5,318 nucleotides of DNA from Subdoligranulum variabile (GTDB lineage Bacteria > Bacillota > Clostridia > Oscillospirales > Ruminococcaceae). Numbering within the stretch: position 1 is the first letter of the stretch; each line of letters opens with the position of its first letter. Below, one piece after another: positions 1 through 5,242 of the stretch. Below the pieces are notes generated by a model that was not told the origin of the DNA, ran no database searches, and worked only from the letters and a program-made list of their open reading frames with translations. Location: assembly GCA_004552305.1 (NCBI GenBank), contig SFOX01000048.1:1-5318 (forward strand), written 5' to 3'. A program made the position numbers and the translations under genes.

Positions 1-11
1 TTGGGGGTCCA

Positions 12-27
12 GGGGGACGGGTCCCCC
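12..27. repeat. GC-rich inverted repeat, 7-bp arms
   Basis: GGGGGAC (12-18) and GTCCCCC (21-27) are perfectly complementary and separated by 2 nt, in a GGGGTCC-rich context at the window's left edge. It is downstream of speB and holds no reading frame I can support. It resembles the short GC-rich palindromes that fill intergenic DNA in high-GC Clostridia. It may continue beyond the window. Confidence 0.5.
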
Positions 28-68
28 GGCCGTGCCCCGCGCTTCGGAAGTAGCGGCGCCTTTCTTTG

Positions 69-98
69 GTACTTTCTTTGGGCGTCCAAAGAAAGTAC
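69..98. repeat. Inverted repeat, 13-bp perfect arms, after speB
   Basis: GTACTTTCTTTGG (69-81) and CCAAAGAAAGTAC (86-98) pair perfectly around a 4-nt loop, GCGT. An extra direct copy of TTTCTTTGG lies just outside (61-69). The hairpin begins 13 nt after the speB stop, so it is well placed to protect or end the operon transcript. On the minus strand, however, it is not followed by a T-run, so it is not a classical intrinsic terminator. It could instead be a dispersed REP-like repeat. Confidence 0.75.
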
Positions 99-110
99 AG
101 CAGCCTTTCC

Positions 111-968
111 TTATTCTTCCAGCGCCAGCAGCAGCTCCCGCAAAACCTTGCAGGCGGTGGCGGTGGAGGTGCCGGTGGTGTCCAGCATGGGGGCAAGCTC
201 GTTGACGTCTGCCGCCACAATGTTCGTTTTCGCCGCCGTGCGGATCGCCTGCAGCAGCTGCAAAAAGCTGACGCCGCCCGCTTCGGGGGTGCCGGTTCCC
301 GGAAACACCGACGGGTCCAGACAATCCAGATCAATGGTCAGGTACACCGGCACCTGCGCCTGCCGCAGCCAGTCCGCCAATTCCGGCAGCCCGGTAAAAT
401 CGTACTTGTGCAGGTCGGTATGCTCGGCGGCAAAACGGAATTCCTCTCGGTCGCCGCTGCGTATGCAGAACTGGTGGATGCGCCCGTCGCCCACAAGGTC
501 GTGGCAGCGGCGCAGCACACAGGCGTGGCTGAGCTTGGCGCCCAAGTAATCGTCCCGCAGATCGGCGTGGGCGTCAAAGTGGATAATGTGCAAATCGGGG
601 TACTTGCGCAGCACCGCCCGCACCGCACCCAGCGTGACCAGATGCTCGCCGCCCAGCAGCAGCGGCATCTTGCCGTCGCGCAGGATCTCCGCCGCGCGGG
701 ATTCAATGTCGGTCAGCGCGCTCTCGCTGGAACCAAAGCACAGCTCCAGATCGCCGCTGTCAAAAACGCTGCCGTCGGTCAGGTCCTTGTCCTGATAGGG
801 GCTGTAGGTTTCCAGCCCGTAGCTTTCGTGGCGCATGGCGGCGGGACCAAACCGTGCGCCCGGGCGGTAGCTGGTGGTGGAATCAAACGGCGCGCCGAAC
901 AAAACAATGCCGGCGGCACGGTAGCTGCTGTCGCAGCCGATAAAGTTTTCAACGTTGTGATGCAGCAA
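111..968 (-). CDS. speB: Agmatinase (ureohydrolase/arginase family), TTG start
   Basis: Cytoplasmic Mn-dependent enzyme that hydrolyses agmatine to putrescine and urea. The 285-residue protein carries the full set of ureohydrolase metal motifs: GGEH at 106-109, DAHAD at 132-136 and DLDCLDP at 213-219. The expected two-Mn ligands are therefore H109, D132, H134, D136, D213 and D215. SHAC (147-150) and NELAP with E257 match the substrate side of the pocket. Length is normal for bacterial agmatinases. I chose the TTG at 968 because a GGAGG (982-978) sits 9 nt before it and the family-like sequence begins there. The longer in-frame GTG at 1028 would overlap speE by 59 nt and add an atypical basic, Cys-rich tail. 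The gene starts 1 nt after the speE stop, so translation is probably coupled. It is the last gene of the speA-speE-speB operon. Guanidinobutyrase or aminopropylagmatine ureohydrolase activity cannot be excluded from sequence, but the decarboxylase and SpeE neighbours favour a polyamine role. Confidence 0.93.
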   Translation of the reverse strand: MLHHNVENFIGCDSSYRAAGIVLFGAPFDSTTSYRPGARFGPAAMRHESYGLETYSPYQDKDLTDGSVFDSGDLELCFGSSESALTDIESRAAEILRDGKMPLLLGGEHLVTLGAVRAVLRKYPDLHIIHFDAHADLRDDYLGAKLSHACVLRRCHDLVGDGRIHQFCIRSGDREEFRFAAEHTDLHKYDFTGLPELADWLRQAQVPVYLTIDLDCLDPSVFPGTGTPEAGGVSFLQLLQAIRTAAKTNIVAADVNELAPMLDTTGTSTATACKVLRELLLALEE

Positions 969-969
969 T

Positions 970-1827
970 TCAGTCGTCCTCCACCTCGCGCAGCATTTCC
1001 TCCAGAAATGCCGGCAGGTAAAATGCACCGACGTGCAGTCGGGTGGTGTAGTAGCGGGTACGCATATTCATCTTGTTCCACGCTTCGGCGTCCATATCGT
1101 TGATGGGGTGATATTTTTTGCTGGCAAAGCCGAACAGCCAATACCCCGCCGCAAAGGTCGGGATGTGCGCCTGATACACCTTGCTGATGGGAAAGGTTCT
1201 GGCAATGCGCTTGTGGCTGCGCTGCATGGCGGTGGCGTCCTCGGCATAAAAGGGGCTGCCCTGCTGGTTGACCATAATGCCGTCCTCGCGCAGGGCGTTG
1301 AAGCAGTTGCCGTAAAATTCGCGGGTGAACAGCCCCTCGCTCGGACCGAACGGGTCGGAGGAATCCACGATGATCAAATCGTATTCCGCTTCGCAGCGGC
1401 GGATAAATTTCAGCGCATTTTCGTAATAAATATGCACGCGGCGGTCATCCATTCGGCAGGCGTTGCCGGGCAGGTAGGCGCGGCACGCCTCGATGACCTG
1501 CGGGTCCATCTCGACTAAGTCGATGCGCTCGACCCGGTCATAGCGGGTCAGCTCGCGCACAACGCCGCCGTCCCCCGCGCCGATGACCAGAATATCCTTG
1601 GCGTCGCGATGCACCGCCATCGGCACATGGGTGATCATCTCGTCGTAGATAAATTCATCGCGCTCGGTCAGCATGACGTTGCCGTCCAGCGTCAGCACGC
1701 GCCCGAACTCCGGCGTTTCAAAAATGTCGATGCGCTGGTAGTCGCTCTGCTTGGAGTAGAGTTGGCGGTTGACCCGGATGCTGTGCTTGACGTCCGGGGT
1801 GTGAAATTCCGAAAACCACATTTCCAT
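970..1827 (-). CDS. speE: Spermidine synthase (polyamine aminopropyltransferase)
   Basis: Transfers an aminopropyl group from decarboxylated S-adenosylmethionine to putrescine, giving spermidine and methylthioadenosine; cytoplasmic. The 285-residue product has the small N-terminal beta domain (about 1-55) and then a Rossmann-like methyltransferase fold. Visible motifs are LTERDEFIYDEMITHVP (53-69), the nucleotide-binding GAGDGG (83-88), VEMD with E106 for the ribose, and VDSSDP (154-159), whose D155 and D158 are the expected catalytic and amine-binding acids. Length is typical of the family. The ATG at 1827 has an AAGGAGG (1842-1836) 8 nt upstream, and that site directly follows the speA TAA. 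The second ATG at 1821 would be too far from it. It sits 13 nt after speA and 1 nt before speB. No SpeD gene, which makes the aminopropyl donor, is in the window. The acceptor could also be agmatine, as in the Thermus-type route; the sequence alone does not decide. Confidence 0.96.
   Translation of the reverse strand: MEMWFSEFHTPDVKHSIRVNRQLYSKQSDYQRIDIFETPEFGRVLTLDGNVMLTERDEFIYDEMITHVPMAVHRDAKDILVIGAGDGGVVRELTRYDRVERIDLVEMDPQVIEACRAYLPGNACRMDDRRVHIYYENALKFIRRCEAEYDLIIVDSSDPFGPSEGLFTREFYGNCFNALREDGIMVNQQGSPFYAEDATAMQRSHKRIARTFPISKVYQAHIPTFAAGYWLFGFASKKYHPINDMDAEAWNKMNMRTRYYTTRLHVGAFYLPAFLEEMLREVEDD
978..982 (-). promoter_or_regulatory. Ribosome binding site that sets the speB TTG start
   Basis: GGAGG lies inside the 3' end of speE, 9 nt before the TTG at 968. 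No ATG or GTG is at a suitable distance, so this site is the main reason for choosing a TTG start. Confidence 0.8.
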
Positions 1828-1835
1828 CTTGCAAA

Positions 1836-1842
1836 CCTCCTT
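1836..1842 (-). promoter_or_regulatory. Ribosome binding site of speE, fused to the speA stop
   Basis: AAGGAGG overlaps the last two bases of the speA TAA and sits 8 nt before the speE ATG. It favours the first ATG (1827) over the ATG two codons later. Confidence 0.85.
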
Positions 1843-3307
1843 ATGCCAGCACGTTCAGGCGCAGGATGTCGGGGTCCTCCGGTCCGGTCATACTGCAGCC
1901 CTTCGCCTTGGCGTACTCGATGTAATCCAGAATCTGCGGGGTGATGCGCTCGCCGGGGGCCAGAATCGGGATGCCCGGCGGGTAGCACATCACAAACTCG
2001 CTGCAGACCATCCCCACCGTTTCGCGCAGGGGCAGGCTTTTTTTGGGGGCATAGAATGCCTCCTGCGGGCTGGCGGCGACCTCGGGGTCGATGTATTCCT
2101 GGCTCAGCAGCCCGGCGCCGTCGGTGTGGTAGCGGCGCTTGATCTCCGCCAAGGCACTGACCAGACGCTCGACCTCCTGCGGGCGGTCGCCGATGGACAG
2201 ATACGCCAGGATGTTGCCGATATCGCCAAACTCGATCTGGATATCGTACTCATCGCGCAAAATGTCGTACACCTCAATGCCCGCAAGACCGATATCCAGC
2301 GTATGTACGCTTAATTTTGTTGTATCAAAGTCAAAGATGGAGTTGCCGTTGCAAAGCTCCTTGCCAAAGGCGTAGTACCCGCCCACGGCGTTGATCTCCT
2401 CACGCGCGTATTCTGCCATATCCGCCACCTGATGGAACACCTGCCGCCCGCGCAGCGCCAGGTTGCGGCGGGAAATATCCAGGCTGGACATCAAAAGATA
2501 GCTGCCGGAGGTCGTCTGCGTCAGGTTGATGATCTGCCGCACATAGCCGGGGTGGACGTTGGGTCCGATGAGCAGCAGGCTGGACTGCGTTAAGCTGCCG
2601 CCGCTTTTGTGCATGGAAACCGACGCCATATCTGCGCCCGCCGCCATGGCGGACACCGGCAGCCCGCCGCCGAAATAAAAGTGGGTGCCGTGGGCTTCAT
2701 CGGCCAGGCAGAGCATCCCCGCGTCGTGCGCCATACGCACAATGGCGCGCAGGTCGCTGCAGATGCCGTAGCAGGTGGGGTTGTTGACCAGCACCGCCAC
2801 GGCGTTGGGATGCTCGGCGATCGCCTTGGCGACCTGCTCGCGCTTCATCCCCAGGCTGATGCCCAGCCGGGTGTCCACCTCGGGGTTGACGTACACCGGC
2901 ACGGCGCCGCACAGCACCAAGGCGTTCAGCACGCTGCGGTGGACGTTGCGCGGCAGAATGATCTCGTCCCCGCGCTTGCAGGCGGTCAGCACCATGCTCT
3001 GCACCGAGCTGGTCGTGCCGCCGACCATCAAAAAGGCGTGCGCCGCGCCAAAGGCATCGGCTGCCAGCTCCTCCGCCTCGCGGATGACCGACACCGGGTG
3101 GCAAAGGTTATCCAGCGGCTTCATGCTGTTGACGTCCACGCCCACGCACTGCTGCCCCAAAAAAGCCGTCAGCTCGGGGTTGCCCCGCCCGCGCTTGTGT
3201 CCGGGTACGTCAAAGGGTACCACGCGCATCTGGCGGAACGTTTCCAGCGCCTCGTGTATGGGGGCGCGGCGCTGATCCAGACGGCTGCGTCCGGTTCCTG
3301 CGTTCAT
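1841..3307 (-). CDS. speA: Arginine decarboxylase, short Orn/Lys/Arg decarboxylase family (PLP enzyme)
   Basis: PLP-dependent decarboxylase with aspartate-aminotransferase fold, most likely arginine to agmatine plus CO2, the first step of the operon. The 488-residue protein has the family blocks in order: DVPGHKRG (33-40), GGTTSSVQ (96-103) for the PLP phosphate, the DEAHG acid box (203-207), SMHKSGG (231-237) with K234 as the Schiff-base lysine, and a C-terminal YPPGIPILAPGE block (442-453). It lacks the N-terminal response-regulator-like wing domain of the large enterobacterial decarboxylases and is the size of Bacillus SpeA. The ATG at 3307 is set by GGGAGG (3321-3316), 8 nt upstream. The frame is open further, to a TTG at 3364, but that extension runs through a terminator hairpin. 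Arginine rather than lysine or ornithine is inferred from the adjacent agmatinase gene; the fold itself does not tell them apart. It is the first gene of speA-speE-speB, behind a long leader (see 3343-3382 and 3573-3726). Confidence 0.93.
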   Translation of the reverse strand: MNAGTGRSRLDQRRAPIHEALETFRQMRVVPFDVPGHKRGRGNPELTAFLGQQCVGVDVNSMKPLDNLCHPVSVIREAEELAADAFGAAHAFLMVGGTTSSVQSMVLTACKRGDEIILPRNVHRSVLNALVLCGAVPVYVNPEVDTRLGISLGMKREQVAKAIAEHPNAVAVLVNNPTCYGICSDLRAIVRMAHDAGMLCLADEAHGTHFYFGGGLPVSAMAAGADMASVSMHKSGGSLTQSSLLLIGPNVHPGYVRQIINLTQTTSGSYLLMSSLDISRRNLALRGRQVFHQVADMAEYAREEINAVGGYYAFGKELCNGNSIFDFDTTKLSVHTLDIGLAGIEVYDILRDEYDIQIEFGDIGNILAYLSIGDRPQEVERLVSALAEIKRRYHTDGAGLLSQEYIDPEVAASPQEAFYAPKKSLPLRETVGMVCSEFVMCYPPGIPILAPGERITPQILDYIEYAKAKGCSMTGPEDPDILRLNVLA

Positions 3308-3315
3308 AGTTTTGA

Positions 3316-3321
3316 CCTCCC
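3316..3321 (-). promoter_or_regulatory. Ribosome binding site of speA
   Basis: GGGAGG sits 8 nt before the ATG at 3307. It decides that start against the in-frame TTG at 3364. It begins 22 nt beyond the terminator T-run, so it appears only in transcripts that read through the hairpin. Confidence 0.85.
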
Positions 3322-3342
3322 TGCCGGTGCCTTTACGCAAAC

Positions 3343-3382
3343 AAAAAACGCAAGCCTTGCACAAATTGTGCAGACTTGCGTT
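3343..3382 (-). terminator. Intrinsic terminator in the speA leader (probable attenuator)
   Basis: Read on the minus strand, AACGCAAG (3382-3375) pairs with CTTGCGTT (3354-3347). An inner stem TGCAC/GTGCA (3372-3368 with 3362-3358) closes a 5-nt loop, and six Ts (3348-3343) follow the GC part of the outer stem. It points toward speA and ends 35 nt before its start codon. No promoter fits between it and the gene, so transcripts must read through it, which is the arrangement expected of an attenuator. Part of the 5' arm (3380-3370) can instead pair with an upstream segment (3529-3519). The control signal is not evident. Confidence 0.65.
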
Positions 3383-3402
3383 ATTAAGCCTATTTTTTTG
3401 CG

Positions 3403-3446
3403 GCAGGACACAGCACCCCCGGTTTTTGCCGGAAGCTGCTGCCTGC
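3403..3446 (-). other. Hairpin in the speA leader
   Basis: GCAGG and CCTGC (3403-3407, 3442-3446), CAGC and GCTG (3411-3414, 3438-3441) and an inner CCGG/CCGG (3419-3422, 3429-3432) can stack into one imperfect stem-loop, with a 3-nt bulge and an A/T-only loop. It lies just upstream of the terminator in the leader. Its role is unknown. Confidence 0.4.
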
Positions 3447-3518
3447 GTGATTCAAAAAAGGCTGATCGTGTCAGAGTCTATATAGCAATTACACTTTTAC
3501 TACTCGTATTGACCGTTT

Positions 3519-3545
3519 CACAAGTCTGCGCAGCCATTCTGCGCA
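3519..3545 (-). promoter_or_regulatory. Leader hairpin and candidate antiterminator segment
   Basis: TGCGCAG (3545-3539) and CTGCGCA (3533-3527) form a perfect 7-bp stem with a 5-nt loop. The sequence running out of its 3' arm, GCAGACTTG (3529-3521), is the exact complement of CAAGTCTGC (3378-3370) in the 5' arm of the terminator. One G-U and one C-G pair extend this to 11 bp. Forming that pairing would break the terminator and open the end of this hairpin. The base-pairing is seen; the switching is inferred. Confidence 0.4.
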
Positions 3546-3572
3546 ATTTCATGGTTGTAAAGGAACCAACTT

Positions 3573-3726
3573 ATAAAATTTGAGCTTTTAACTCAATCAA
3601 TATGGCAGCAAAGCTGCCGGTCGGCAGTGGACCCGGCTGTCCGTATGGCCTTAGCCCCTGTCGGGCGGTCCGTAGGTAAATTGCTTTGAAAAACTCTTGC
3701 GACTACACGATTTGTCTTTCAAAATC
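3573..3726 (-). ncRNA. Candidate structured RNA: speA leader domain or separate small RNA
   Basis: From the predicted transcription start near 3726 the RNA can form several stems. The first is a 7-bp 5' stem (3723-3717 with 3691-3685). The second is a core in which GGACC (3671-3667) pairs with GGTCC (3633-3629) around an inner GCCC/GGGC hairpin (3666-3663, 3657-3654). After these come GC hairpins at 3604-3627 and an AT-rich hairpin (3596-3580) followed by a short T-rich stretch. There is no ribosome binding site or convincing reading frame. I do not recognise it by eye as a named riboswitch; the T-box consensus is absent. It could be a free small RNA of about 150 nt ended by the weak AT hairpin, or the 5' domain of the speA leader. 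Confidence 0.4.
3604..3627 (-). other. Two mutually exclusive hairpins sharing one arm
   Basis: On the minus strand CTGCC (3627-3623) can pair with GGCAG (3618-3614), or GGCAGC (3618-3613) can pair with GCTGCC (3609-3604). The middle arm can be used only once, so the RNA must choose. The two stems have 5 bp with a 4-nt loop and 6 bp with a 3-nt loop, which are close in strength. Confidence 0.5.
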
Positions 3727-3732
3727 AAGTGG

Positions 3733-3761
3733 AGTATAGCACAGCTTTCGTGTGTTGTCAA
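3733..3761 (-). promoter_or_regulatory. Strong sigma-A type promoter for the speA leader
   Basis: TTGACA (3761-3756), a 17-nt spacer and TATACT (3738-3733) with an extended -10 TG (3741-3740). This is nearly the housekeeping consensus. The predicted start is near 3726, about 420 nt before the speA ATG. The -35 box begins 45 nt after the azlD stop, so azlCD read-through could also feed the operon. Confidence 0.8.
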
Positions 3762-3805
3762 TCATATTTTTGCGATTTTGCCCAAGCTATGCATCGGCTG
3801 CCGTG

Positions 3806-4105
3806 TTACACAAACAGCTCAATCACAAACACCAGCGCGCAGCACAGCACCGACACGGGGAACAGCCCCGCCCCCAGCCAAGCCGCCGCCGCGCCGACAA
3901 CCAACGCCACAGCGCCGGAAATCGGCGTCTGGGTGGCGTGGATAATGGCGGGAAAGGTCATTACTGCCAGCGTGACATAGGGTACATAATACAAAAACGA
4001 CTGCAAAAAGCGGTTGCGGATGGGCTTGCGGATGAGCGTCAGCGGCAGCACACGAATCGCGTAGGAAACCGCCGCCATCACAGCGATATAAAGGTAATTA
4101 TTCAT
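3806..4105 (-). CDS. azlD: AzlD family small subunit, branched-chain amino acid export
   Basis: A 99-residue, very hydrophobic protein with about four predicted membrane segments (roughly 3-22, 38-57, 62-80 and 82-98). This is the size and layout of AzlD, the small partner of the AzlC permease. YAIRVLPL (15-22) and VPYVTLAVMTFPAI (41-54) match the family's conserved Arg-Leu-Pro and VP-containing helices. The AzlCD pair exports branched-chain amino acids, and the family was named for 4-azaleucine resistance in Bacillus. The ATG at 4105 lies inside the azlC end and overlaps it by 8 nt (ATGAATAA). A GGAGG (4119-4115) sits 9 nt before it, within azlC, so translation is likely coupled. Substrate is inferred from the family only. 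No T-rich terminator follows it; the next transcript's -35 box lies about 50 nt beyond the stop. Confidence 0.9.
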   Translation of the reverse strand: MNNYLYIAVMAAVSYAIRVLPLTLIRKPIRNRFLQSFLYYVPYVTLAVMTFPAIIHATQTPISGAVALVVGAAAAWLGAGLFPVSVLCCALVFVIELFV

Positions 4106-4850
4106 CGGCTTCGTCCTCCCCGTTTTGCCCCTTGACCGGGAACAGCGCCGCCGCTGCCGCCGAAATGATCACCGTCAGCACAATGGTGCGGGTGCCGTCG
4201 CTCATGGCGCTGACCCCGGGCAGAACGCTGCACAGAAAACTCGCCGCAAAGCTGATGCCCACAAACGCCGCCACCACGCGGTTTTGCCGCGCCGGGGGCA
4301 TAATGATCGCCAAAAACATACCGTACAGCGCCACGCTCAGCGCGCTGACAATGCGCAGCGGCAGCGCGTTGCCCGCCAGAATGCCCAGCGCCGTACCCCC
4401 TGCCCACGCGGGCGCAGCCAGCAAAATGGCGCCGTAGGTGTAGTAGGGGTTCAGCAGACCGGGGCGGGCGATCGTGATGCCGAACAGCTCATCGGTCACA
4501 TCGTACCCGATGATCAGCCGATGCCAGAACGGCGTGCCGGGGGCAAACCGCTGCGCCAGTGCACAGCTCATCAGCAGATAGCGGGCGTTGGCGATCAGCG
4601 TGATAAGCGCGACCTCCCAGTAGGCAGCCTTGGCGGCGATCAGGGTAAAGGCGGCGTACTCCCCCGCCGAGGCATTGTTCAGCAGGCTTGCCAAAAAGCC
4701 CTGCATCGGGGTAAACCCCGCATGACGCGCCGCGATGCCCAGCGAGAAGGACACGGCAAAATACCCCAGCGCAATGGGTACACCGTCCCGCATACCCTGG
4801 CAGAGCAGCTTGCGGCTGTACGACCACGGCTTGGTTTGCGTTTCTTTCAT
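4098..4850 (-). CDS. azlC: AzlC family permease, branched-chain amino acid export
   Basis: The 250-residue integral membrane protein is the large subunit of an AzlCD-type exporter. A short polar N-terminus leads into GVPIALGYFAVSFSLG (23-38), the characteristic first helix. The conserved NARYLLMS stretch follows (88-95), then the GYDVTDELF loop (115-123) whose acidic residues are typical of the family. About seven hydrophobic segments are visible (near 24-42, 51-73, 78-100, 136-158, 163-184, 191-211 and 222-239). The C-terminus is short and acidic (GEDEADE). The ATG at 4850 is preceded by a moderate AGGA (4864-4861), 10 nt away. A later ATG (residue 20) would cut into the conserved N-terminal block. 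It forms an overlapping pair with azlD. Its promoter is probably the one at 4894-4899. The direction (export) and substrate (Leu, Ile, Val) come from characterised family members, not from this sequence. Confidence 0.92.
   Translation of the reverse strand: MKETQTKPWSYSRKLLCQGMRDGVPIALGYFAVSFSLGIAARHAGFTPMQGFLASLLNNASAGEYAAFTLIAAKAAYWEVALITLIANARYLLMSCALAQRFAPGTPFWHRLIIGYDVTDELFGITIARPGLLNPYYTYGAILLAAPAWAGGTALGILAGNALPLRIVSALSVALYGMFLAIIMPPARQNRVVAAFVGISFAASFLCSVLPGVSAMSDGTRTIVLTVIISAAAAALFPVKGQNGEDEADE
4115..4119 (-). promoter_or_regulatory. Ribosome binding site of azlD inside azlC
   Basis: GGAGG sits 9 nt before the azlD ATG within the last codons of azlC. It supports the 8-nt overlap start. 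Confidence 0.8.
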
Positions 4851-4893
4851 GGTTGTGACTTCCTTTTCCTACAAAAATACTTTCCGTGGTGCT

Positions 4894-4922
4894 ATTATAG
4901 TACATCTGCACAAGAAAGAAAA
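4894..4922 (-). promoter_or_regulatory. Probable promoter of azlCD
   Basis: A perfect TATAAT (4899-4894) lies 43 nt before the azlC ATG, giving a leader of roughly 37 nt. The -35 region is only a pyrimidine run (TTTTCT or TTTCTT at 16-17 nt spacing), which is a poor match. The promoter may therefore need an activator or be weak. Confidence 0.55.
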
Positions 4923-4947
4923 GAAAGATTTGATAACTTTGCTGATT

Positions 4948-4975
4948 TTTTTCGGCAAAGCAGACTACCGAAAAA
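4948..4975. promoter_or_regulatory. Inverted repeat upstream of the azlCD promoter
   Basis: TTTTTCGG (4948-4955) and CCGAAAAA (4968-4975) are perfect 8-bp arms around 12 nt, centred about 74 nt before the predicted azlC transcript start. On neither strand does a T-run follow the stem, so it does not look like a terminator. It may be a regulator-binding site. No regulator gene is in the window. Confidence 0.35.
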
Positions 4976-5005
4976 CTTAACGGGACAATTGCAATCTCTC
5001 GGTTG

Positions 5006-5103
5006 GTTTGTAGGGGACGCATATATGCGTCCCGTGCGGTTTACCCGTTAGGTTACGCTGCCGGGATGGCTGCAACGGGCGGTCAATGACCACCCCTACA
5101 AAC
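5006..5103. mobile_element. MITE-like palindromic element with 11-bp inverted ends
   Basis: GTTTGTAGGGG (5006-5016) and CCCCTACAAAC (5093-5103) are perfect inverted ends of a 98-nt unit with no coding capacity. Inside are a 20-bp perfect palindrome (5014-5033), a CCCGTT/AACGGG stem (5044-5049 with 5074-5079) and the small hairpin GGTCAATGACC (5081-5091). A partial second copy lies at 5243-5318. I see no target-site duplication. It could be a transposase-dependent MITE or another kind of dispersed repeat. Confidence 0.6.
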
Positions 5104-5135
5104 TACCCGTTATGTTGTTGTAACCGTAAAACCGC

Positions 5136-5155
5136 GGGCGGGGCATGCCCCGCCC
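5136..5155. repeat. 20-bp perfect GC palindrome
   Basis: GGGCGGGGCA and TGCCCCGCCC abut as a perfect palindrome, followed by CCTAC. In the reverse direction it reads GTAGG plus palindrome and then a GCGGTTTTAC stretch like the flank of the 5006-5103 unit. It is probably a diverged, inverted relative of that unit. Confidence 0.6.
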
Positions 5156-5178
5156 CTACCGCGTAATGTTTTTTATTG

Positions 5179-5212
5179 CCCCGTAGGGCGGGGTGACCTC
5201 ACCCCGCCGGGG
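5179..5212. repeat. GC-rich palindromic unit, 10-bp arms
   Basis: GGCGGGGTGA (5187-5196) and TCACCCCGCC (5199-5208) pair perfectly around CC. Outer CCCC (5179-5182) and GGGG (5209-5212) can add four pairs past a GTAG bulge. The GTAGGG at its left edge is shared with the neighbouring units. Confidence 0.6.
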
Positions 5213-5242
5213 AAGATAAAATTTTATTGCAATTCTTCCTTT

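Noticed and set aside
66..1103. Long plus-strand reading frame opposite speB and speE
   Set aside because: It is antisense to two genes with complete catalytic motifs. Its composition is the low-complexity, His/Gln/Ala/Arg-rich pattern typical of shadow frames in GC-rich DNA, and it has no recognisable domain.
3308..3364. N-terminal extension of speA to a TTG at 3364
   Set aside because: There is no ribosome binding site before it, the extension is encoded by the terminator hairpin and T-run, and the ATG at 3307 has an excellent GGGAGG.
3479..3487. Second promoter for speA (TGCTATATA on the minus strand)
   Set aside because: It has an extended -10-like match but no -35 hexamer at 15-19 nt, so it is too weak to list. 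If real, it would still lie upstream of the terminator.
2609..3583. Long plus-strand reading frame opposite speA and running into its leader
   Set aside because: It is the antisense shadow of speA, rich in His/Gln/Ala, with no family resemblance. Its continuation crosses the terminator hairpin.
3308..3726. T-box riboswitch in the speA leader
   Set aside because: A leader with a terminator suggested it, but the conserved T-box antiterminator sequence (AGGGTGGNACCGCG type) is not present.
4948..4975. Intrinsic terminator upstream of azlC
   Set aside because: The arms run T-rich to A-rich in 5'-to-3' order on both strands, and no T-run follows the stem, which is the reverse of a terminator.
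4125..5051. Long plus-strand reading frame opposite azlC
   Set aside because: It is an Arg/Gln-rich shadow of the azlC membrane protein that runs into the palindromic repeats.
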